64,000 nucleotides of DNA, taken from Psychroflexus salarius. GTDB lineage: Bacteria; Bacteroidota; Bacteroidia; Flavobacteriales; Flavobacteriaceae. Shown one piece after another: positions 37,281 through 45,677 of this stretch. Every line of letters begins with the position of its first letter. The first letter of the stretch is position 1. Made by a program: the position numbers and the translations under genes. Location of the stretch: the NCBI RefSeq assembly GCF_900129035.1, contig NZ_FQTW01000005.1:124001-188000 (forward strand), given 5' to 3'. The notes under the pieces are model-generated. The model saw only the letters and a program-made list of their open reading frames with translations. It was not told where the DNA came from and searched no databases.

Positions 37281-37989
37281 AACTTTCTAACGAATGATAA
37301 ACATTTTGAACATCATCATCTTCTTCAATAAGTTCAATAAGCTTATTTACTTCTTCTGTTTGCTCTTCAGTGAGTGATTTAGTAACTTGAGGGATGCGTT
37401 CAAAGCCTGAAGATAAAATTTCAAATTCACGCGATTCTAATTCTTTTTGTAAGCTTCCGAAACTCTCAAAAGGTGCATAAATAATAATACCATCATCATC
37501 TCTAAAAACTTCTTCAGCTCCAAAATCAATAAGCTCAAGCTCCAGCTCTTCAACATCAATACCTGTGTCTTTTATGCGGAAGTTACAAGTATGGTCAAAC
37601 ATAAATTCTACAGAGCCAGAAGTACCTAAATTGCCGTTACATTTATTAAAATAAGACCTGATATTAGCCACAGTTCGGTTGTTGTTATCGGTAGCGGTTT
37701 CAACTAAAACAGCAATGCCATGTGGTGCATAACCTTCAAAAAGAACGGTTTTATAGTCACCTTGATCTTTATCACTAGCGCGTTTTATAGCACGCTCAAT
37801 ATTATCTTTTGGCATATTGGCTGCTTTACAGTTTTGTATAACAGCTCTTAGTTTTGAATTAGATTCTGGATCTGGACCGCCTTCTTTTACAGCCATAACA
37901 ATGTCTTTACCAAGTCTGGTAAAAGTTTTGGCCATTGCTGACCAACGCTTCATTTTACGCGCTTTTCTAAACTCGAATGCTCTTCCCAT
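37279..37989 (-). CDS. yebC: YebC/PmpR family protein
   Basis: The 236-residue protein shows the YebC fold: an N-terminal three-helix part with a variant of the usual GHSKW start (GRAFEFRKARKMKRWSAMAK), SKLRAVIQNCKAANMPKDNI, FEGYAPHGIAVLVETATDNN and GNLGTSGSVEFMF. Family members were named as transcription regulators; recent work links the family to translation of difficult peptide stretches. It is 5 bases downstream of the hypothetical gene. Confidence 0.93.
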   Translation of the reverse strand: MGRAFEFRKARKMKRWSAMAKTFTRLGKDIVMAVKEGGPDPESNSKLRAVIQNCKAANMPKDNIERAIKRASDKDQGDYKTVLFEGYAPHGIAVLVETATDNNNRTVANIRSYFNKCNGNLGTSGSVEFMFDHTCNFRIKDTGIDVEELELELIDFGAEEVFRDDDGIIIYAPFESFGSLQKELESREFEILSSGFERIPQVTKSLTEEQTEEVNKLIELIEEDDDVQNVYHSLES

Positions 37990-37994
37990 AATTC

Positions 37995-38366
37995 TTATTC
38001 TGCAAAGGCCTCAAACTTTCGATTGTATTCACGAATCTCTTCCATGTTTACATCTAAATGGGCGTTTTTAATGAGGTTCAGTAAATAAATAAGGCTTTCA
38101 GCGCCAGTAATTAACTCGTTTGTATCATCAACTTCAGTTTCATCTTCTAAAGGTTCATCTTGTGGGATAGGAATCACAAAAACTTCATTTTCTTCAATAT
38201 GTTCATAAGCTAATCGAAAACTTTTAGCAATAACAGGTCGTTTTTCTTCAACAGCATAAGGTCTTAAGGCTTTAAGATCGTCTACTGCCGTTTCTGTAAT
38301 AAAATTTGCTTCTTCTAAATCTTTGATGAGTTTGTTAAGTAATTTAACCGCTTTTTTATTTTCCAA
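37995..38366 (-). CDS. Conserved hypothetical protein upstream of yebC
   Basis: This acidic, mostly helical protein of 123 residues has no signal peptide or membrane helix. It contains LLNKLIKDLEEANFI at the start, an Asp/Glu-rich linker (EPLEDETEVDDTNEL) around residues 70-85 and a helical end. I do not recognise a named family. The five-base gap to yebC and a promoter box 27 bases upstream suggest a two-gene operon. Confidence 0.65.
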   Translation of the reverse strand: MENKKAVKLLNKLIKDLEEANFITETAVDDLKALRPYAVEEKRPVIAKSFRLAYEHIEENEVFVIPIPQDEPLEDETEVDDTNELITGAESLIYLLNLIKNAHLDVNMEEIREYNRKFEAFAE

Positions 38367-38393
38367 GGTAGTATTGATTTTAGTAATTGTCTA

Positions 38394-38401
38394 CAAAAAT
38401 A
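38394..38401 (-). promoter_or_regulatory. -7 box TATTTTTG of the hypothetical gene/yebC unit
   Basis: The consensus box ends 27 bases before the ATG at 38366. Confidence 0.5.
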
Positions 38402-38602
38402 ATTTTTAAGAATTGATACTAGCACATTTGAAACCTATTTTTTAAAAAATACTTATAGATATTATTTTATAGTTTTGATTTCCAGAACTTCAAACTTGAT
38501 TATTTATTTAAATTATAGGTTGGGCTAATTTAATAAAGGTTAAAATATAAATTCTAAGACAGATTATTGCATAAAAGATTTCAAAATAGCTTTATTTCTG
38601 CT

Positions 38603-38610
38603 TATTTTTG
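38603..38610 (+). promoter_or_regulatory. -7 box TATTTTTG of the helicase gene
   Basis: The box fits the consensus and ends 41 bases before the ATG at 38652. The rest of the 285-base gap 38367-38651 is AT-rich and holds nothing else I could identify. Confidence 0.45.
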
Positions 38611-38651
38611 CAAATCTTAAATTTTTAATCCAAACGATTTTATTGCTCATT

Positions 38652-40148
38652 ATGTCAAAAAAAGTTGCTGATAAAGAACTCTACGATTACCAAGAAGCCG
38701 ACCTTATTAAAATCTTTGATAAGATTGAAAACATGCCGAGCAATTATAATTTATTGTATCAGCTACCAACTGGTGGCGGTAAAACAGTTGTTTTTTCTGA
38801 AATTGTTAGACGCTACATTCGCCAAACAGGGAAAAAAGTTATAGTGTTAACTCACCGAATTGAGTTGTGTAAACAAACTTCTAAAATGCTAACAGGTTTT
38901 GGCGTAAGAAACAAAATTATTAACAGCAAGGTTAAAGAGCTGTCTGATGATAATGATTATATGTGTTTTGTAGCCATGGTTGAAACTTTAAACAACCGAA
39001 TTAATGATGATAAGGTTAACATGAAAAATGTTGGCCTTGCCATTATAGATGAAGCACACTACAATTCTTTTACAAAACTTTTTAAATATCTTGATAAAGC
39101 CTTTATTCTTGGTGTTACAGCAACACCTTTAAGCTCTAATATTAAGCTACCAATGCATGGTAATTACCGCGAATTAATTGTAGGAAATTCCATTTCATCT
39201 TTAATAGAAAAAGGTTTTTTAGCAAAGGCTAATCTTTATTCTTATGACGTAGGTTTGGGAACACTACAAGTAGGTATGACAGGTGATTATACGGTGAAAT
39301 CTTCTGAAGATTTATACACTAATCTTGATATGCAAGAGAAGTTGTTGCGCGCTTATGAAGAACGTTGTAAAGGTAAAAAAACACTGATTTTTAATAATGG
39401 TATTAATACATCGTGGTATGTTTACCAGACCTTTAAAGATGCTGGATACGAAATTAAGCATCTTGATAATACGCATAACAAAAAAGAACGTAACGAAATT
39501 TTAACCTGGTTTAGAGAAAAACCAGATGCTATTTTGACATCTGTAAGTATTTTAACTACAGGGTTTGACGAGCCAACTGTAGAAAATATTATTTTAAATC
39601 GAGCAACTAAGTCGTTAACACTTTACTTTCAGATGATTGGTCGCGGTTCTAGAAGATTACCTCATAAAGATGAGTTTAATGTAATTGATTTGGGTAATAA
39701 TGTAGCCAGATTTGGACCGTGGGACGCGCCTGTAGATTGGCAGCTTATTTTTGAAAATCCTGATTACTTCTTAGAAAATATGATTTCTGATGATGAAATT
39801 GAAAGTAATTTCACCTATGAAATGCCAGATGAAGTTAGGGCACTTTTTAAAAATTCAGAAGACATTCAATTTGATGTTTATACCAAATATCATGAGGCAG
39901 TCAATAATGGTGAAAAATCGAAATTAGTTTTAGAAGAATCAATCTCTCAGCATGCCCAAATGTGTGCAGAGAACTCTGAAGATGTATTTGATGCAAGGAT
40001 TTTAGCCCGTGAACTTAAAGATGATATTAAAGATCGAATTAAGAAATATTCGCGTTGCATTATAAACAACACAAAAAATTATCGGGATTGGTTATACGAT
40101 GATTATACTAGAAAATTACGTGTAAAAATTAACGAGCATTTTATGTAA
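38652..40148 (+). CDS. SSL2-type superfamily 2 DEAD/DEAH-box helicase
   Basis: The 498-residue protein has Walker A LPTGGGKTVVF, motif Ib region VLTHRIELCKQT, DEAH-box LAIIDEAHYNSF, motif III VTATP, then LTTGFDEPTVENIIL and motif VI YFQMIGRGSRRLP. A roughly 150-residue C-terminal helical part follows the two RecA domains. It is related to the SSL2/XPB-like restriction-type helicases. No nuclease or methylase is adjacent, so it is probably a housekeeping helicase of unknown substrate. The ATG at 38652 is chosen over a TTG three codons upstream. Confidence 0.9.
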   Translation: MSKKVADKELYDYQEADLIKIFDKIENMPSNYNLLYQLPTGGGKTVVFSEIVRRYIRQTGKKVIVLTHRIELCKQTSKMLTGFGVRNKIINSKVKELSDDNDYMCFVAMVETLNNRINDDKVNMKNVGLAIIDEAHYNSFTKLFKYLDKAFILGVTATPLSSNIKLPMHGNYRELIVGNSISSLIEKGFLAKANLYSYDVGLGTLQVGMTGDYTVKSSEDLYTNLDMQEKLLRAYEERCKGKKTLIFNNGINTSWYVYQTFKDAGYEIKHLDNTHNKKERNEILTWFREKPDAILTSVSILTTGFDEPTVENIILNRATKSLTLYFQMIGRGSRRLPHKDEFNVIDLGNNVARFGPWDAPVDWQLIFENPDYFLENMISDDEIESNFTYEMPDEVRALFKNSEDIQFDVYTKYHEAVNNGEKSKLVLEESISQHAQMCAENSEDVFDARILARELKDDIKDRIKKYSRCIINNTKNYRDWLYDDYTRKLRVKINEHFM

Positions 40149-40216
40149 ACTAAAATTGAAGATTGACCATTTTTTTGAGTTTGAACTTGAGTTAACAAAA
40201 TTCTTCAATTTTATAT

Positions 40217-40224
40217 TACATTTG
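40217..40224 (+). promoter_or_regulatory. -7 box TACATTTG of the GT2 gene
   Basis: It matches TA-N2-TTTG and ends 16 bases before the ATG at 40241. Confidence 0.5.
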
Positions 40225-40240
40225 TTGTATAATAAACTTT

Positions 40241-41083
40241 ATGCGAGCATCTGTCATCATTAGTACCTATAATTCACCGTTGTGGTTAGAGCGTGTTTTG
40301 GTTGGCTATGCTTGTCAATCTGTAAGTGATTTTGAAATCATTATAGCTGATGATGGTTCAACTCAAGAAACCGCAAATCTTCTCAGTAGATTGAGAGAAG
40401 ACTATAAATTGGTAATTAATCATGTTTGGCATGAAGACCAAGGTTTTCAAAAAACACGAATCTTAAATAAAGCTGTGATAGCGGCTAAAAGTGATTATTT
40501 AATATTTACTGACGGTGATTGTATTCCACGTCAAGACTTTGTTGAAACGCATTTAAGATATAGTGAGCAAGATTATTTTTTGTCAGGCGGTCATTTTCCG
40601 TTATCTAAGGAGTTATCCCACCAAATTACTTTAGATGATATAAAATCTCGGCGTTGTTTCGATTTAAACTGGTTAAAAGCTCATGGTTTAAGTTCAAATT
40701 TTAAAAATATAAAGCTTACCAAATCTTCTACTTTGGCTAATTTAATGAATCGGATTACACCAACTAAACCAACTTGGAATGGAGGAAACGCATCAGCTTG
40801 GAAAAAAGATATATTGGCTGTAAATGGTTTCGATGAACGTATGAAGTATGGAGGTGAAGACCGTGAGTTTGGAGAACGCCTAATAAATTCAGGAATTCAG
40901 CCTAAGCGCGTACGTTATTTTGCAATTATAATTCATCTTGAGCATGAACGCGGTTACGTTAACCAAGCGGCTTGGGAAAAAAATAATGCTATTCGTGAAG
41001 AAACAAAATCTCAAAAAAGGATAAAAACTGAATTCGGTCTTAATTTACATGAGTCTGAGCAAACTCAATTAATTGATGATTAA
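40241..41083 (+). CDS. Family 2 glycosyltransferase with galactosyltransferase-like C-terminus
   Basis: The protein has 280 residues and starts with a typical GT2 strand (ASVIISTYNSPLWLERVL), followed by IIADDGSTQE, the metal-binding FTDGDCIPR near residue 92 and a later GGEDREFGERL. The C-terminal part (WNGGNASAWKKDIL, NGFDERMKYGGEDRE) is of the N-terminal-galactosyltransferase or chondroitin-synthase-like type. It likely builds a surface polysaccharide. It overlaps the convergent GT9 gene by 44 bases. Confidence 0.87.
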   Translation: MRASVIISTYNSPLWLERVLVGYACQSVSDFEIIIADDGSTQETANLLSRLREDYKLVINHVWHEDQGFQKTRILNKAVIAAKSDYLIFTDGDCIPRQDFVETHLRYSEQDYFLSGGHFPLSKELSHQITLDDIKSRRCFDLNWLKAHGLSSNFKNIKLTKSSTLANLMNRITPTKPTWNGGNASAWKKDILAVNGFDERMKYGGEDREFGERLINSGIQPKRVRYFAIIIHLEHERGYVNQAAWEKNNAIREETKSQKRIKTEFGLNLHESEQTQLIDD

Positions 41084-42101
41084 ATAATTGAGGATTTAAA
41101 GCTTGGTAAAGTTTTTTATAATTCATTTTGAGCTCTTTAACTTTTTTACCCATTAATTGGTCTGGTTTAAAGTCACTAAGATGTACCGATGTATTGGGAT
41201 GTGATTTCTCAAAACTATTCCAGCCTTCTTTTATAATCCAAGGTGAAAATATGGCAAAGCTTGGCACGTCAAGTGCCTTAGCTATATTAATTGCGCCGCC
41301 TTCATTCCCAAAAATTAAATTGCATTGGGAGCAAATCGCCATAAATTCACGTAGACTTTCAGGTCTTAAATTATTAATAATTCTGCTTCTAGTTAAATCA
41401 TTACAGTATTCAAGTAATTGGTCGATTTTTTCTTGCTGAGATGGCATATAATTTAATATTAGATGTGCATCTGTATTTTCAGAAATTTCATTTAAGAGAT
41501 GCGCCATATAATTTAAAGGATAAGTTTTAGAATCACCACTACCTAAGGCGCTGACCATAATTAAGTTTGAATTTCTTAAGCCAAGAGAATTAATTTGACT
41601 TTTAGCAGAATTAATTTCAGTTGAACTTAAGTATATTTTAGGCTTGTGGTTTAATACTTTAACATCAGGTACTAGTTGAAGCAATTGAATTCGGTTTTCT
41701 ATGGCAGATCCTGCTTCAGTTTTAGCCTTGTTAGACTCCTTAAAAGTTTTTGAATACATCCAGTTGGTGTACCATTTTTTGTAGCTGTACTTAAATTGAG
41801 CTTTTGTAAAGTAGGTCATTAAATTACTTTCTAACTTTCCGTAAGCATCAAAAACATGTGTATAAGATTCAGATTTTAAATGATTTAAAAAGCTTAAAAA
41901 CTTCAGTTTGTGGTTTTTATATTCATCCTCAAAAAATACAAATTTATCTATGTATTTATGATTTTTTACAACAGGATGTGTAAAACGGTTAATAAGGTAA
42001 TGTACTTCAGCAGTTGGGAAATTGCGTTTTAAATTTTCACATATAAGGCTACTGATAAGTACATCACCTATCATTTTTTGTTGAATAACTAAAATTTTCA
42101 A
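41040..42101 (-). CDS. Family 9 glycosyltransferase (heptosyltransferase-like)
   Basis: At 353 residues this has the GT9 layout of ADP-heptose:LPS heptosyltransferases: the N-terminal ILVIQQKMIGDVLISSLIC, a KYIDKFVFF strand, and the C-terminal donor-binding FGNEGGAINIAKALDVPSFA. It probably adds a sugar to the LPS core or a similar glycolipid on the cytoplasmic face. The exact sugar is uncertain because Bacteroidota often lack heptose. It overlaps the convergent GT2 gene. Confidence 0.88.
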   Translation of the reverse strand: MKILVIQQKMIGDVLISSLICENLKRNFPTAEVHYLINRFTHPVVKNHKYIDKFVFFEDEYKNHKLKFLSFLNHLKSESYTHVFDAYGKLESNLMTYFTKAQFKYSYKKWYTNWMYSKTFKESNKAKTEAGSAIENRIQLLQLVPDVKVLNHKPKIYLSSTEINSAKSQINSLGLRNSNLIMVSALGSGDSKTYPLNYMAHLLNEISENTDAHLILNYMPSQQEKIDQLLEYCNDLTRSRIINNLRPESLREFMAICSQCNLIFGNEGGAINIAKALDVPSFAIFSPWIIKEGWNSFEKSHPNTSVHLSDFKPDQLMGKKVKELKMNYKKLYQALNPQLFNHQLIEFAQTHVN

Positions 42102-42136
42102 ACTAAATCACTTAAATTTTTTTACTCAAAAAAGGT

Positions 42137-42952
42137 TTAAACTGCAACATCATAGGTTCTAAGTGCATCATTCAATGAGGTTTTTTTATTTGTACTTTCT
42201 TTTCGTTTACCAATGATTAAAGCACATGGTACGTTAAATTTTCCTGCAGGAAATTCTTTCGTATAACTTCCTGGAATTACAACAGACCTTGCAGGTACAA
42301 TTCCTTTAGTTTCAACAGGTTTATCACCGGTAACATCAATTATTTTAGTTGATGCGGTCAACACTACATTAGCGCCCAAAACGGCTTCTTTTTCAACGCG
42401 AACACCTTCAACTACAATACTCCTAGAACCTAAAAAAGCATTATCTTCGATAATTACTGGAGCTGCTTGCAAAGGCTCTAATACACCACCAATACCAACA
42501 CCACCAGATAAATGTACATTTTTGCCGATTTGTGCACAACTTCCTACCGTTGCCCAAGTATCAACCATTGTTCCTTCATCGACATAAGCACCAATATTAA
42601 CATAACTTGGCATCATAATAACACCACTTGAAATATAAGCGCCATGTCTCGCCACAGCATTGGGCACAACCCGAATGCCGCGCTCTTTATAACCTGTTTT
42701 AAGCGGCATTTTATCATGATATTCAAAAATACCAGCTTCCATCGTTTCCATTTTTTGGATAGGGAAATATAAAACGACTGCTTTTTTTACCCATTCATTG
42801 ACTTGCCAACCATTTTGTGTCGGTTCAGCACAGCGAAGTTCACCTTGATCTATTAAGTTAATGGCTTCTCTAATCGCTTTAATAGTTTTTTCATTTTTTA
42901 ATAATTCGCGATTATCCCAAGCTTCTAAAATGAGTTCTTTTAATTGATTCAT
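42137..42952 (-). CDS. dapD: 2,3,4,5-tetrahydropyridine-2,6-dicarboxylate N-succinyltransferase
   Basis: From the ATG at 42952 the enzyme has 271 residues. The N-terminal helical domain is followed by a left-handed beta-helix with hexapeptide repeats (AYISSGVIMMPSYVNIGAYV, GTMVDTWATVGSCAQIG, LSGGVGIGGVLEP). It succinylates tetrahydrodipicolinate in the lysine/meso-diaminopimelate pathway. A TTG six codons upstream would overlap the -7 box at 42968-42975, so the ATG is preferred. It is divergent from ruvX. Confidence 0.95.
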   Translation of the reverse strand: MNQLKELILEAWDNRELLKNEKTIKAIREAINLIDQGELRCAEPTQNGWQVNEWVKKAVVLYFPIQKMETMEAGIFEYHDKMPLKTGYKERGIRVVPNAVARHGAYISSGVIMMPSYVNIGAYVDEGTMVDTWATVGSCAQIGKNVHLSGGVGIGGVLEPLQAAPVIIEDNAFLGSRSIVVEGVRVEKEAVLGANVVLTASTKIIDVTGDKPVETKGIVPARSVVIPGSYTKEFPAGKFNVPCALIIGKRKESTNKKTSLNDALRTYDVAV

Positions 42953-42967
42953 ATCAAAATTTTTGCC

Positions 42968-42975
42968 CAAATATA
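42968..42975 (-). promoter_or_regulatory. -7 box TATATTTG of dapD
   Basis: The consensus box ends 15 bases before the dapD ATG and lies back-to-back with the ruvX box. Confidence 0.55.
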
Positions 42976-43012
42976 AGTGTTTGTAATTTCTTTTTGGTCT
43001 TAGATTTAGGGC

Positions 43013-43020
43013 TATATTTG
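43013..43020 (+). promoter_or_regulatory. -7 box TATATTTG of ruvX
   Basis: The box ends 14 bases before the ruvX ATG. A TTG lies 16 bases upstream, a little close for a -33 element. Confidence 0.55.
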
Positions 43021-43034
43021 TAAAAATTCATGAC

Positions 43035-43439
43035 ATGCCAAAAGCTATTGCTTTAGACTTCGGAATAAAACGAACTGGAATTGCTGCTTCAGACGATTTA
43101 AAAATGATCGCTTCTGGCTTAACTACTGTAAATACTATCGATTTGATGACTTTTTTAGAAAAGTACTTGTCTGACAATAAGGTTGATATTGTTGTTATTG
43201 GTGAACCAAAACATGTTGATGGAAATGCCATGTCACTTGAGAAGAATATAGGTTTTTTTATTGAAGATTTTCAGTTGAAATTTCCTGAGATAAGTGTTAA
43301 ACGTATCGATGAACGTTTTACTTCTAAAATGGCCTTTCAAACAATGATTGATTCGGGTTTGAGTAAAAAAAAGCGTAAAAATAAAGCCCTAGTAGATGAA
43401 ATTAGCGCAACAATTATTTTACAAAATTATTTGCAATAA
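43035..43439 (+). CDS. ruvX: YqgF/RuvX RNase H-fold nuclease
   Basis: The 134-residue protein has the YqgF fold with the catalytic Asp in ALDFGIKRTG at the start, VIGEPKHVDG in the middle and ERFTSKMA plus a late VDEISATIILQNYL. It is classed as a putative Holliday junction resolvase and as a factor in 16S rRNA 5' maturation. It is followed by def, which seems to have its own promoter box inside the 45-base gap. Confidence 0.92.
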   Translation: MPKAIALDFGIKRTGIAASDDLKMIASGLTTVNTIDLMTFLEKYLSDNKVDIVVIGEPKHVDGNAMSLEKNIGFFIEDFQLKFPEISVKRIDERFTSKMAFQTMIDSGLSKKKRKNKALVDEISATIILQNYLQ

Positions 43440-43461
43440 GGGTTTTTTAAAAGAGTTTATT

Positions 43462-43469
43462 TAATTTTG
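43462..43469 (+). promoter_or_regulatory. -7 box TAATTTTG of def
   Basis: It fits TA-N2-TTTG and ends 15 bases before the ATG at 43485; the alternative TTG start at 43467 would fall inside the box. Confidence 0.5.
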
Positions 43470-43484
43470 CCGAAACTTAAAATT

Positions 43485-44075
43485 ATGCTATTACCAATTG
43501 TGGCTTATGGTGATCCTGTTCTTAAACGTAAAGCGCAGCCGATAGATAAAGATTATCCAAAATTAGATGAGTTAATTAAAAATATGTGGGAAACCATGTA
43601 TAATGCTCATGGCGTCGGTTTAGCAGCGCCACAGATTGGTTTGTCAATTCGGTTGTTTGTTATTGATGCTTCTCCTTTTGCTGAAGATGAAAGTTTAGAC
43701 AAAGAAGAGCAAGCCGCTTTAAAAAATTTTAAGCGCGTCTTTATCAATCCTACAATTATTGAAGAGACAGGAACTGAGTGGGATTTTAACGAAGGGTGCT
43801 TAAGTATTCCTGATGTTCGTGAAGATGTGTTTAGAAAACCTGACATCAAGATACATTATTTTGACCAAGACTTTAATGAACATACTGAATCACTAAACAG
43901 TCTTACTGCAAGGGTCGTTCAACATGAATATGACCATATTGAAGGCGTACTATTTACAGACCGTATTTCAAACCTTAAAAAACGCTTAGTTAAAGGTAAA
44001 CTTAACAATATTGCAAAAGGTAAAATTAATGTTGATTACCGCATGCGATTTCCTAAATTAAAAAAACGCCACTAA
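43485..44075 (+). CDS. def: Peptide deformylase
   Basis: The protein has 196 residues from the ATG at 43485. All three deformylase motifs are visible: GVGLAAPQIG, EGCLSIPDV (metal Cys) and QHEYDHIEGVLF (metal His pair with catalytic Glu). It removes the formyl group from nascent proteins. The Met-Leu-Leu-Pro-Ile-Val start is normal for the family. It follows ruvX and precedes the DUF5606 gene, the order often seen in Flavobacteriaceae. Confidence 0.96.
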   Translation: MLLPIVAYGDPVLKRKAQPIDKDYPKLDELIKNMWETMYNAHGVGLAAPQIGLSIRLFVIDASPFAEDESLDKEEQAALKNFKRVFINPTIIEETGTEWDFNEGCLSIPDVREDVFRKPDIKIHYFDQDFNEHTESLNSLTARVVQHEYDHIEGVLFTDRISNLKKRLVKGKLNNIAKGKINVDYRMRFPKLKKRH

Positions 44076-44129
44076 GTCTTGGTGTATTAAATCCCAAATC
44101 GCATATTTGTGCGCTAAAAATTAAAAACT

Positions 44130-44576
44130 ATGGGCTTAGATAAGATTTTATCTATTTCAGGAAAACCTGGATTGTTTGAACTTGTTGCTAAAACTAGAAG
44201 TGGTTTCATAGCAAAATCATTATTAGATGGTAAAAAAATACCTGTTAATATTCAGAATAATGTGAGTATGCTAAGTGAAATTGCCATTTATACCTATACG
44301 GAAGAGGTGCCACTTAAAGATGTTTTTAAGTTGATGCACAGTCAAGCTGAAGGTCAACCAACAATAGACCATAAGTCATCAAAAAAAGAATTAGAAAATT
44401 ACTTTAACGACATACTACCTGAATATGATGAAGATCGCGTTTACGCAAGCGATATTAAAAAAGTTGTTCAATGGTATAATATTTTAGTGACTCAAGATTT
44501 ATTAGAATTCACTGAAGAAACTGATGAAGCACATTCAGAAGCTACTGACACTGAAGCTGACAAAACTGAAGATTAA
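44130..44576 (+). CDS. DUF5606 family protein
   Basis: This 148-residue Bacteroidota-specific protein starts LDKILSISGKPGLFELVAKT, continues with VSMLSEIAIYTYTEEVPLKD and has a C-terminal acidic tail (about residues 130-148). There is no signal peptide. The function is unknown. It lies between def and mazG in the same direction and ends before a strong terminator. Confidence 0.85.
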   Translation: MGLDKILSISGKPGLFELVAKTRSGFIAKSLLDGKKIPVNIQNNVSMLSEIAIYTYTEEVPLKDVFKLMHSQAEGQPTIDHKSSKKELENYFNDILPEYDEDRVYASDIKKVVQWYNILVTQDLLEFTEETDEAHSEATDTEADKTED

Positions 44577-44600
44577 TTTAATCGATTAACCACTTATTTT

Positions 44601-44625
44601 AACCCTGAATAAATTATTCAGGGTT
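44601..44625 (+). terminator. Intrinsic terminator after the DUF5606 gene
   Basis: The stem AACCCTGAAT/ATTCAGGGTT has a 5-base loop and is followed by seven T on the plus strand. Confidence 0.9.
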
Positions 44626-44692
44626 TTTTTATACCAAATGTTCTATGAAATGAGATAAAAAGAAATTGAATTATAATTGTCTTAATCAAGGC

Positions 44693-44733
44693 AAAAAAAA
44701 TGAAACGTAGCTCGGCTATGTTTCATTTTTTTT
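44693..44733. repeat. Long hairpin in the 44.6-44.8 kb intergenic region
   Basis: A 19-bp stem with one G-U wobble and a TCG loop: eight A, then TGAAACGTAGC, the loop, and GCTATGTTTCA followed by eight or nine T. It lies after the DUF5606 terminator and before mazG, so termination does not explain it. It may be an intergenic repeat or miniature element. No direct repeats flanking it were found. Confidence 0.6.
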
Positions 44734-44822
44734 AACAAAGAGAAAGGCATTTAGAAACTATTTATTTGTCTTATTTTAAGGGATATTTGGTATTATATGT
44801 AATTTTATCAAAAACTATAGAT

Positions 44823-45599
44823 ATGAATACAAGAGCAGACCAACTTAAAGCTATTGAACGCTTATTGAATATTATGGACGATTTACGTGAGAAATGCCCT
44901 TGGGATCGTAAACAAACTTTAGAAAGTTTACGCCATTTAACCATCGAAGAAGTTTATGAACTTGGCGATGCAATTTTGGACAACAATTTAGAAGAGGTTA
45001 AAAAAGAATTAGGTGATGTACTGTTACACATTGTTTTTTACAGTAAAATAGGGAGTGAAAAAAAGGTTTTTGATATTGCTGACGTCGCTAATTCTATAGG
45101 TGATAAACTAATCGATCGTCATCCACATATTTACGGAGATGTAAAGGTAAAAGATGAAGATGAGGTTAAAAAAAATTGGGAAGCTCTTAAATTAAAAGAA
45201 GGTAAAACTTCAGTTTTAGAAGGTGTACCTAAATCTTTACCAGCTATGGTTAAAGCCAGCCGAATTCAGGACAAAGTAGCAGGTGTCGGTTTTGATTGGG
45301 AACAGGATTCTCAAGTCTTAGAAAAAGTAAATGAAGAGCTTAATGAATTATCAATTGAAGTTAAAGAAAAAAATCATGATAAAATTGAAGCTGAATTTGG
45401 TGATGTGTTATTTTCTATGATTAATTATGCACGTTTCTTGGGTATAAATCCTGAAGACGCCTTAGAACGTACCAACAAAAAATTTATTAAACGTTTTAAG
45501 TTTTTAGAGCAAAACACAAAAGCTGAAGGCAAAGATTTAAACCAATTAAGTCTCGAAGAAATGGATGTTTATTGGGAAAAAGCCAAATTAAAAGAATGA
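44823..45599 (+). CDS. mazG: Nucleoside triphosphate pyrophosphohydrolase MazG
   Basis: From the ATG at 44823 the protein has 258 residues and two tandem MazG helical domains. The first holds the catalytic CPWDRKQTLESLRHLTIEE and ELGDVLLHIVFY; the second has EELNELSIEVKE and EFGDVLFSMINY. It hydrolyses NTPs and dNTPs to monophosphates as a house-cleaning enzyme. The upstream in-frame start at 44766 would add 19 hydrophobic residues not typical for MazG. Confidence 0.94.
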   Translation: MNTRADQLKAIERLLNIMDDLREKCPWDRKQTLESLRHLTIEEVYELGDAILDNNLEEVKKELGDVLLHIVFYSKIGSEKKVFDIADVANSIGDKLIDRHPHIYGDVKVKDEDEVKKNWEALKLKEGKTSVLEGVPKSLPAMVKASRIQDKVAGVGFDWEQDSQVLEKVNEELNELSIEVKEKNHDKIEAEFGDVLFSMINYARFLGINPEDALERTNKKFIKRFKFLEQNTKAEGKDLNQLSLEEMDVYWEKAKLKE

Positions 45600-45677
45600 T
45601 TTTTACTATAATCTTAACACTTTCATTTTTCTATTAGTATTCGCATTCATTATAATTGCCAAAATTAAATAATTATT

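Noticed and set aside
38367-38651. Gap upstream of the helicase examined for a hidden gene, toxin-antitoxin or defence element
   Set aside because: Stops occur often in all frames, and only two promoter boxes could be supported.
44693-44733. The long hairpin as a simple terminator of the DUF5606 gene
   Set aside because: A better terminator already stands at 44601-44625, directly after the gene; the hairpin is therefore listed as a candidate repeat.
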